From PFJX01 sp964646585 (GTDB lineage Bacteria; Pseudomonadota; Gammaproteobacteria; Burkholderiales; Thiobacillaceae): a DNA stretch of 7,358 nucleotides. The first letter of the stretch is position 1; each line of letters starts with the position of its first letter. Under the pieces are notes generated by a model, which saw nothing but the letters and a program-made list of their open reading frames with translations, had not been told where the DNA came from and did not search any database. Position numbers and translations under genes: made by a program. Of this stretch, positions 1 to 4,789 are shown in pieces. The stretch is taken from contig CAZYEY010000080.1 of assembly GCA_964646585.1 (NCBI GenBank), positions 1-7,358 on the forward strand, given 5' to 3'.

Positions 1-78
1 TTTTTTTTATAGATGCGGGGACCACGGGGATCAAACCGGGGGAGATCGTCGGCGGCGTCAGATGGGTATAAGGGACAG
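1..78 (+). other. Illumina P5/Nextera (Tn5) adapter read-through at the contig end; not genomic
   Basis: The segment aligns without gaps to a complete Nextera i5 adapter. Positions 1-8 are T, as in the flow-cell linker. Positions 9-37 match the 29-nt P5 oligo at 20 of 29 bases. Positions 38-45 fill exactly the 8-nt i5 index slot. Positions 46-59 match the transposon read-1 segment TCGTCGGCAGCGTC at 13 of 14. Positions 60-78 match the mosaic end AGATGTGTATAAGAGACAG at 17 of 19. Most mismatches (7 of 12) read as G on this strand. The exact lengths of all blocks make chance similarity very unlikely. The adapter sequences are recalled from general knowledge. Anything translated from this stretch should be ignored. 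Confidence 0.96.
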
Positions 79-662
79 GGGGCAGCTTCGGGGGCCGGGG
101 CGGCAGCCTGGGGCACGGGCGCACCGGTCAGGGCGGCATGAAGCGCATCCCAGTTGATGCCGTCCTCAGTTGCGGGAGCAGGCGGCGCGGCCTGGACAGT
201 GGCAGCGGCGGGCACGGATCCCGGCGCAGGTGTGGCCGCAGCGGGTGTGGCCGCAGCGAGCACGGGCAGGTTGCCCGCCAGGGCGGCATCCAGGCTGCTC
301 AGCAAAGCGGCGTCGGCTGCCTGGGGCTGCACGCTTTGGGCCAGGGAACCGAACATTTCGCGCACCGTGGCGGTGGCGGCCAGGATGGTGTCCATCAGAT
401 CGGCGGACAGGCGCAATTCGCCGTTGCGCAGCTTGTCGAACAGATTTTCCGTGCGATGGCAAAGCGTGACCAGATTCTCCACGTTGAGGAATCCGGCTCC
501 CCCCTTGATGGTATGAAAGCCACGGAAGATGTCGTTGAGCAGTTCCCGGTCCTCTGGGCGTTTTTCCAGTTCCACCAGCTTGTTGTCCACCTGGGAGAGG
601 AGCTCCCCGGCCTCGAGCAGGAAGTCCTGCAGCAATTCTTCCATTCCGGCGAAGTCGCTCAT
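79..662 (-). CDS. cheA: Chemotaxis histidine kinase CheA, N-terminal part (cut by the contig end)
   Basis: CheA takes phosphate from ATP on a histidine in its P1 domain and passes it to CheY, under control of chemoreceptors coupled through CheW/CheV. Only about 194 residues are present, of a protein usually over 600 long. Residues 1 to about 110 form the P1 Hpt domain: LLQDFLLEAGELLSQVD is followed by the phosphorylation motif FRGFHTIKGGAGF, with the phosphoacceptor at His50. From about residue 115 the sequence becomes an Ala/Pro-rich linker containing AAATP repeats. P2, dimerisation, ATPase and CheW-like domains lie beyond the edge. The ATG at 662 has an AGGGAG ribosome site six bases upstream and starts 12 bp after the cheZ stop, so it is the last visible gene of the che transcript. 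The reading frame is open up to the adapter; truncation is an assembly effect, not a pseudogene. Bases just after position 78 may carry sequencing errors. Confidence 0.95.
229..258. repeat. Perfect 15-bp tandem duplication in the cheA linker
   Basis: Two identical head-to-tail copies of GGTGTGGCCGCAGCG (229-243 and 244-258) lie within cheA. They encode two consecutive AAATP-like units in the flexible Ala/Pro linker after the P1 domain. The unit is a multiple of three, so gain or loss of copies would change linker length without breaking the frame. Confidence 0.85.
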
Positions 663-674
663 GCTCTTCTCCCT

Positions 675-1457
675 TCAAAAACCCAGGCTTTCCAGCAGGT
701 CGTCCACCTGCTCCTGGCTGGTCACCACATCGGACCGTCCAGCAGCGTTCACCACCGGGCCATTGAGCAGATCGGGATCGACGGCCTGTCGTTTCTCCTC
801 GGGAGTGGTCTCGATCAGCAGGGCCAGTAGCTGGGTTTCCAGGTTCTGGGCCGCTTCCAGGACTTTCTTGATGACTTGGCCGGTCAGATCCTGGAAGTCC
901 TGGGCCATGATGATTTCCATCAATTGGGCATTGGTGGCCTCGGTCTGGTTGGGCACGTCGGCCAGGAAGGCTCGGGTGTCCTGCACCAGCTGCTTGAACT
1001 CGTTCACGCCCAGCTGCTTGTTGAACAGCATGTCCCACTTGCCAGACAGCCCCTTGGCGCTGTCGCCGATGCGGGCCTGGATGGGCCGGGCGATCTCGGC
1101 GGCGTTGAGGGCGCGTTCGGCGGCCTTGGCCGTCATCACCGCGATATAGTTGAGGCGGTCCCGGTTGTCGGGCAACCCGCTGGCCACCTTTTCCAGGGTC
1201 TTGTCGTAGCCCAGTTCCCGCAGGAGGTTGTGCAGCCCCCGGGTCATCTGGCCCAACTGGGAGAAAACCCGTTCCGGGCAGACACCCTCCGTCTCGCCGC
1301 CTTCACCTTGGGACACCGCCTTGGCGATGCTGTCGAACAGGCTCTCCAGCTCAGGGGTGTCGCCCTCGGCTCTGGCGTCCGCCTTGGGCGGCGCGGGTGG
1401 CACGGCGGAAGCGATGCTGTCGAACAAGGCTTCCAGTTCGGGAGAGTCGCCGCTCAT
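675..1457 (-). CDS. cheZ: CheY-phosphate phosphatase CheZ
   Basis: CheZ ends the chemotactic signal by stimulating dephosphorylation of CheY-P. The frame encodes 260 residues; the E. coli protein has 214. The catalytic segment AQDFQDLTGQVIKKV is intact near residues 185-199; by alignment with E. coli, Asp190 and Gln194 correspond to the catalytic Asp143 and Gln147. The C-terminal tail QVDDLLESLGF (250-260) matches the known CheY-binding peptide. The extra length is mainly at the N terminus, where a 17-residue motif occurs twice (residues 3-19 and 32-48). Two ATGs are adjacent (1460 and 1457); AAGGAG at 1463-1468 is two bases from the first and five from the second, so 1457 is preferred. The gene lies 30 bp after cheY and 12 bp before cheA, as expected in one operon. 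Family assignment is secure. Confidence 0.96.
   Translation of the reverse strand: MSGDSPELEALFDSIASAVPPAPPKADARAEGDTPELESLFDSIAKAVSQGEGGETEGVCPERVFSQLGQMTRGLHNLLRELGYDKTLEKVASGLPDNRDRLNYIAVMTAKAAERALNAAEIARPIQARIGDSAKGLSGKWDMLFNKQLGVNEFKQLVQDTRAFLADVPNQTEATNAQLMEIIMAQDFQDLTGQVIKKVLEAAQNLETQLLALLIETTPEEKRQAVDPDLLNGPVVNAAGRSDVVTSQEQVDDLLESLGF
1314..1451 (-). repeat. Duplicated 17-residue motif at the CheZ N terminus
   Basis: Two copies of the motif GD(S/T)PELE(A/S)LFDSIA-x-AV lie at 1401-1451 and 1314-1364, spaced 87 bp (29 residues) apart and joined by a Pro/Ala-rich linker. The DNA is also similar, with an identical stretch TTCGACAGCATCGC, which suggests internal duplication. The core LEALFDSIA resembles the C-terminal tail VDDLLESLG of the same protein. 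Confidence 0.8.
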
Positions 1458-1462
1458 CATTG

Positions 1463-1468
1463 CTCCTT
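1463..1468 (-). promoter_or_regulatory. cheZ ribosome binding site that decides the start
   Basis: AAGGAG is a near-perfect Shine-Dalgarno sequence. It sits five bases before the second of two adjacent ATG codons and only two before the first, favouring the start at 1457. Confidence 0.75.
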
Positions 1469-1487
1469 GTGGGTGGTACGGCCCGAA

Positions 1488-1877
1488 TCACATCCCGTAT
1501 TTCTCGAAGATCTTGCCCAGCTTCTCTTCGAGGGTGGCGGCCGTGAACGGCTTGACGATGTATCCGGAGGCGCCGCTCTGGGCGGCCTCGATGATGTTTT
1601 CCTTCTTGGCTTCGGCAGTGATCATGAGCACCGGCAGGTGCTTGAGCGTGGGGTCGGCGCGGATGGCCTTGAGCATGTCGATGCCCGTCATGACGGGCAT
1701 GTTCCAATCGGTTACCACGAACTGGAAATCGCCACCCTTGAGCTTTTGCAGGCCCACGGAACCATCCTCGGCCTCATCCACGTTGGTGTAGCCAAGTTCC
1801 TTCAACAGATTGCGCACGATTCGGCGCATGGTGGAGAAATCGTCCACCACCAGAAACTTGATGTTCTTGTCGGCCAT
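1488..1877 (-). CDS. cheY: Chemotaxis response regulator CheY
   Basis: A single-domain receiver protein of 129 residues, the same size as E. coli CheY, that binds the flagellar switch protein FliM when phosphorylated. All functional residues fall at the E. coli numbers: Asp12 and Asp13 (metal binding), Asp57 (phosphorylation site, in VVTDWNMPVMTG), Thr87, Tyr106 and Lys109. There is no output domain. The ATG at 1877 is preceded by AGAGGA six bases upstream. It lies 49 bp after the second cheV and 30 bp before cheZ, so kinase substrate and phosphatase are co-transcribed. Its close match to the enteric protein and position next to cheZ mark it as the motor-controlling CheY rather than one of the many generic receivers. 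Confidence 0.97.
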   Translation of the reverse strand: MADKNIKFLVVDDFSTMRRIVRNLLKELGYTNVDEAEDGSVGLQKLKGGDFQFVVTDWNMPVMTGIDMLKAIRADPTLKHLPVLMITAEAKKENIIEAAQSGASGYIVKPFTAATLEEKLGKIFEKYGM

Positions 1878-1926
1878 CGTATGTCCTCTTTATCCGCGAA
1901 TCCGCCCCATTGTACCCATCGGAAAG

Positions 1927-2865
1927 CTAGCGCTTAAGGAAGGCGAGGAGGGTGTCGGCCAACACGCCCGCGTCGAATTTGGCAACATAGGCATCGACGC
2001 CTACCTTCTGGCCCATGGTGCGGTTCGCCTCCGAGGACAGGGACGAATGCATGACCACGGGAATCCCCTCGAAACGGTTGTCGGACTTGATGTTTCGGGT
2101 GAGCACGTAGCCATCCATTTCCGGCATCTCCGCGTCCACCAGGATGAGTTGGATATGGTTGCGCACCGAGGAACGTTCGGAACTGGCCCGGTTGGCCATG
2201 TTGGTGAGTTTGTCCCAGGCTTCCAGGCCATCGTTGGCCTGAATGTACTTGACGCCCAGTTTGTCCAGCACGGAGACGATCTCCCTGCGCGCCACCGAGG
2301 AGTCGTCGGCGAAGAAGACCGTGGCATCGCGGCCCGGATCCATCTGGGGCAACTGGGGCATGGTCTTCTCTCCCAGCACCTCCACCAGGACCCGCTCCAC
2401 GTCCAGGATGGATACCAGACGGCCGTCCTCCAGTTCGGTGATGGCAGTGATCATGCCATCCTGGCCGGCCAGCATGTTCTCCGGCGGCTTCACCTTGTCC
2501 CAGTCCACCCGGATGATGCGATCCACGTCCTGAACCAGGAAACCCTGGGTGTGCCGGGAAAATTCGGTGACGATCATGGTTTCGCCGATGCCGGGCGGCG
2601 CGCCCTCCAGCTTGATGAAGCGGGCCAGGGAGATCACGGGGATGATGCTGCCGCGCAGGGAAATGACACCTTCGACCCCCGCCGGCATGTTGGGGGTCAG
2701 GGTGATGGGCGGGGTGGGAGAGACCTCCCTCACCTTGAAGACATTGATGCCGAAGGTCTCGTGGGTACCCAGGGAGAACAGCAACAGCTCCATCTTGTTG
2801 GACCCCGCCAGCTTGGTGCGGGCATCCACGGCATCCAGCAGTTTGTTGGGCTCCAGCGGATTCAT
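1927..2865 (-). CDS. cheV: Chemotaxis coupling protein CheV, second tandem copy (CheW domain + receiver)
   Basis: CheV links chemoreceptors to CheA through a CheW-like domain and carries a receiver domain that CheA can phosphorylate, which is thought to tune adaptation. The protein has 312 residues. The CheW-like domain covers roughly residues 20-165 (ETFGINVFKVREV, GVEGVISLRGSIIPVISL, TQGFLVQDVDRIIRVDW). The receiver domain covers about 180-312, with acidic pair Asp187/Asp188, likely phosphorylated Asp244 in LILVDAEMPEMDGYVLT, and Lys296. The start at 2865 is 15 bp after the stop of the upstream cheV; the ribosome site is weak (GGAACC-like), which may indicate translational coupling. It differs from its neighbour by lacking about six residues between LGT and ETFGI. 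No separate cheW is in the window, so CheV proteins may do coupling here, although a cheW elsewhere cannot be excluded. Confidence 0.95.
   Translation of the reverse strand: MNPLEPNKLLDAVDARTKLAGSNKMELLLFSLGTHETFGINVFKVREVSPTPPITLTPNMPAGVEGVISLRGSIIPVISLARFIKLEGAPPGIGETMIVTEFSRHTQGFLVQDVDRIIRVDWDKVKPPENMLAGQDGMITAITELEDGRLVSILDVERVLVEVLGEKTMPQLPQMDPGRDATVFFADDSSVARREIVSVLDKLGVKYIQANDGLEAWDKLTNMANRASSERSSVRNHIQLILVDAEMPEMDGYVLTRNIKSDNRFEGIPVVMHSSLSSEANRTMGQKVGVDAYVAKFDAGVLADTLLAFLKR
2102..2131. repeat. 30-bp block identical to the other cheV gene (copy A)
   Basis: This stretch encodes the receiver phosphorylation-site region (GEMPEMDGYVL-type) and is identical, base for base, to 3053-3082 in the adjacent cheV, 951 bp away. 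The flanks diverge. A second identical block of 21 bp (2291-2311 and 3242-3262) has the same 951-bp spacing. Confidence 0.85.
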
Positions 2866-2880
2866 GAGGTTCCGTTCCCC

Positions 2881-3822
2881 TTATTTGAGCAGACGGTTCA
2901 AGGCTTCGGCGAGGCGGTGGGGCTCGAATTTGGGCACGTATTCGTCCACGCCCACGGAGAAGCCCAGTTGCTTGTTCGCATCCGATGACAGGGAGGAATG
3001 CATGAGCACGGGGATGCCGGCGAAGCGGGGATCGGACTTGACGTTCTTGGTCAGCACGTAGCCATCCATTTCCGGCATCTCCACATCGGTCAGCACCAGT
3101 TGCACGTAATCGGAAACCGGCCGGCCGGCGATTTCCGCCTGGGCCGCGATCTTCTGGAGTTCCTCCCAGCCCTGGCGGCCGTTGATGGCGCTGATGCCTT
3201 TGACGTTCAAAACTTCCAGGGTGCGCTCCACCTGCTTGCGGGCCACCGAGGAGTCGTCGGCGTAAAGCACGGTCCGGTCGGGTTTGTCGAGGGGCGTCAG
3301 GGTGGCGAACAGGTGACTGTCGTCGATCTGGGAGGTGTCGGCCAGGATTTTTTCCACGTCCAGCATCATCACCAGGCGGCCATCCTTGAGTTCAGTGACT
3401 GCCGTGACCAGTCCGCCCATGCGGGCGGTAAGCATGCTGGGGGGCACCTTCATCTCCGCCCAATCCAGGCGCAGGATGGTATCCACCTCGCCCACCAGGA
3501 AACCCTGGGTGTGGCCGTTGTACTCGGTGACGATCATGATGGCGGGTGGCGTGTCCGTGGAAATGCCGATGTACTTGGCCAGGTCCACCACCGGCACCAG
3601 AACACCACGCAGGCTCACCATGCCTTCCACGGCAGCAGGCATGTCCGGCGCCCGGGTGATCTCAGGAATACGCATGACTTCCCGCACCTTGAAGACATTG
3701 ATGCCAAAGGTTTCCTTGCGGCCCGTGCCGACATCCGTGCCTAGGGTGAAGAGCAGAATCTCCAGCTTGTTGGCACCGGCGAGCTTGGTGCGCGCATCGA
3801 TGCGCTTCAACAATTCCGACAT
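2881..3822 (-). CDS. cheV: Chemotaxis coupling protein CheV, first tandem copy (CheW domain + receiver)
   Basis: This is the promoter-proximal gene of the che arm and a paralogue of the following gene. It has 313 residues from the ATG at 3822. The CheW-like domain covers about residues 18-165 (ETFGINVFKVREV, AVEGMVSLRGVLVPVVDLAKYIG, TQGFLVGEVDTILRLDW). The receiver domain follows, with Asp189/Asp190, likely phosphorylated Asp246 in LVLTDVEMPEMDGYVLT, and Lys298. The frame could open at a GTG at 3828, but GAGGTGG overlaps that codon and is well spaced for the ATG at 3822, so ATG is chosen. Compared with its partner it carries an insertion of about six residues (DVGTGRK) between LGT and ETFGI. 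The sigma-28 promoter lies 57 bp upstream. Specific receptor partners cannot be read from sequence. Confidence 0.95.
   Translation of the reverse strand: MSELLKRIDARTKLAGANKLEILLFTLGTDVGTGRKETFGINVFKVREVMRIPEITRAPDMPAAVEGMVSLRGVLVPVVDLAKYIGISTDTPPAIMIVTEYNGHTQGFLVGEVDTILRLDWAEMKVPPSMLTARMGGLVTAVTELKDGRLVMMLDVEKILADTSQIDDSHLFATLTPLDKPDRTVLYADDSSVARKQVERTLEVLNVKGISAINGRQGWEELQKIAAQAEIAGRPVSDYVQLVLTDVEMPEMDGYVLTKNVKSDPRFAGIPVLMHSSLSSDANKQLGFSVGVDEYVPKFEPHRLAEALNRLLK
3053..3082. repeat. 30-bp block identical to the other cheV gene (copy B)
   Basis: Identical to 2102-2131 in the neighbouring cheV and covering the same receiver-domain codons. It reflects tandem gene duplication with strong constraint or later gene conversion. 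Confidence 0.85.
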
Positions 3823-3856
3823 GTCCACCTCGGTTGGTCGCGCGGCATCTTGAACA

Positions 3857-3877
3857 GGGCCGCTGAGTCAGTGGTCC
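3857..3877. promoter_or_regulatory. Imperfect dyad at the expected start point of the che promoter
   Basis: GGGCCGCTGA-G-TCAGTGGTCC is a 21-bp dyad with 8 of 10 Watson-Crick pairs and two G:T positions; its core CTGAGTCAG is a perfect palindrome. It lies just downstream of the predicted -10 element and should span the transcription start on the minus strand. It could be an operator or a weak 5' hairpin. No regulator is identified and it may be chance. Confidence 0.3.
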
Positions 3878-3878
3878 A

Positions 3879-3905
3879 ACAACGGCCCGCACGGGAAAAA
3901 CTTTA
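3879..3905 (-). promoter_or_regulatory. Sigma-28 (FliA) promoter of the cheV-cheV-cheY-cheZ-cheA transcript
   Basis: Read on the minus strand, positions 3905-3898 are TAAAGTTT, an exact match to the sigma-28 -35 element. After exactly 11 bases, positions 3886-3879 are GCCGTTGT, matching GCCGATAA at five of eight positions including the full GCCG. Start would be near 3872, giving a leader of about 50 nt to the first cheV. Chemotaxis genes are classic FliA targets, so motif and context agree. Confidence 0.85.
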
Positions 3906-3919
3906 GCGTGGTGATAGTT

Positions 3920-3925
3920 TAATAT
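3920..3925 (+). promoter_or_regulatory. Possible -10 element for fleS with a near-leaderless transcript
   Basis: TAATAT fits a sigma-70 -10 hexamer at five of six positions. It ends nine bases before the fleS ATG, so transcription would begin only about two or three bases before the start codon. No convincing -35 is seen, and no ribosome binding site precedes the ATG. The real promoter could instead lie elsewhere. Confidence 0.35.
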
Positions 3926-3934
3926 CCTCGCCCC

Positions 3935-4789
3935 ATGCCTCCTGCTCCCGTGACTTCGCCAAAGCCCACCGACGACGAACTGCGGCAAGCCTTCACCCTG
4001 TTCAGCGAAACCTCGGAAATGCTTGCCGATACCTACCTGGAACTCCAGGGACAGGTGGCAAGGCTTACCAGCGAACTGGCCGACGCCAACGGGGAACTGG
4101 CCCGGCGCGAGCGGCTCTCGGCCCTGGGCGAGATGGCAGCCCAGGTCGCCCACCAGCTTCGCACCCCCCTGTCCACCGCCCTGCTGTATGCCGGCCATCT
4201 GACCCGCCCCCAGCTGGGCGAGGCAGACCGGATCCGCTTCGCTGAAAAAACCCTCTCCCGGTTGCGCTATCTGGAGCGCCTCATCCAGGACATGCTGCTT
4301 TTCGTCAAAGGTGCCCGCCTGACCACGGATGACTTTCCCCTCCCCGCCCTGCTCGACGAGCTGGCCCAGACCCTGGAGCCCCAGGCTGCGGCAAAGCAGG
4401 TCGACTTCCAGATGGAACCCTGTTTCGCCGGCGCCATGCTCAAGGGTGATCGCCAGGCCATTTCCGGCGCCCTCATCAATCTCTTGGAAAATGCTCTCCA
4501 GGCCTGCGAAGCGGGTGGGCTGATACGGCTCTCGGTGGGAGGGGAAGGCAGCCCCTTCGCCGCTTTCCGGGTGGAGGACAGCGGCGCCGGCATTCCCGAT
4601 GCGGCCCGGGATCGGCTTTTCGAACCTTTCTTCACCACCCGGGGCGAGGGCAGCGGTCTGGGACTGGCCATCGTCCGCCAAGTGGCCGAAGCCCATGGCG
4701 GCTGGGTGGAATGGGCGCCTCGCGACGAGGGTGGCAGCCGTTTCACGCTCTACCTGCCCTTCGCCCACAAAGAACGCGACGATGGCTGA
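3935..4789 (+). CDS. fleS: Soluble sensor histidine kinase, FleS/FlrB type
   Basis: Partner kinase of the sigma-54 activator encoded next to it, in the pathway that turns on basal-body and hook genes. The protein has 284 residues and no membrane segment, so it should be cytoplasmic. A coiled-coil-like stretch at about 34-62 leads into the HisKA domain, with the phosphorylated His73 in the H-box AAQVAHQLRTPLS. The ATPase domain shows the N-box INLLENALQA (Asn182, Asn186), G1 box VEDSGAGI (Asp215), LFEPFFTT and G2 box GSGLGLAI. P. aeruginosa FleS is about 400 residues and has a PAS domain; I see no room for one here, which is closer to Vibrio FlrB. The ATG at 3935 has no ribosome site; the next Met (residue 29) would remove conserved-looking N-terminal helix, so the upstream start is kept. 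The 3' end overlaps fleR by 8 bp. Family is clear; the name rests on context. Confidence 0.88.
   Translation: MPPAPVTSPKPTDDELRQAFTLFSETSEMLADTYLELQGQVARLTSELADANGELARRERLSALGEMAAQVAHQLRTPLSTALLYAGHLTRPQLGEADRIRFAEKTLSRLRYLERLIQDMLLFVKGARLTTDDFPLPALLDELAQTLEPQAAAKQVDFQMEPCFAGAMLKGDRQAISGALINLLENALQACEAGGLIRLSVGGEGSPFAAFRVEDSGAGIPDAARDRLFEPFFTTRGEGSGLGLAIVRQVAEAHGGWVEWAPRDEGGSRFTLYLPFAHKERDDG

Noticed and set aside
1..8. T run at the left edge as a possible terminator tail
   Set aside because: No hairpin precedes it and it is continuous with the adapter match, so it fits the flow-cell oligo linker.
166..1038. Long minus-strand frame of 290 codons overlapping cheA and cheZ
   Set aside because: It lies out of frame across two well-recognised genes, is Arg/Gly/Pro-rich and low in complexity, and resembles no family; it is a by-product of high GC content.
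1878..1926. GCGGATAA before cheY as a second sigma-28 -10 element
   Set aside because: The 8 bases at the required 11-bp distance (GGTACAAT) do not resemble TAAAGTTT.
1909..1937. Possible internal promoter before cheY (TTAAGC-N17-TACAAT, minus strand)
   Set aside because: The -35 matches at only three of six positions and the genes are otherwise tightly packed; it is not strong enough to call.
876..2988. Two long plus-strand frames (876-1937 and 1810-2988) antisense to cheZ, cheY and cheV
   Set aside because: They mirror codon patterns of the real genes on the other strand (His/Gly/Gln-rich products), have no convincing ribosome site and match nothing recognisable.
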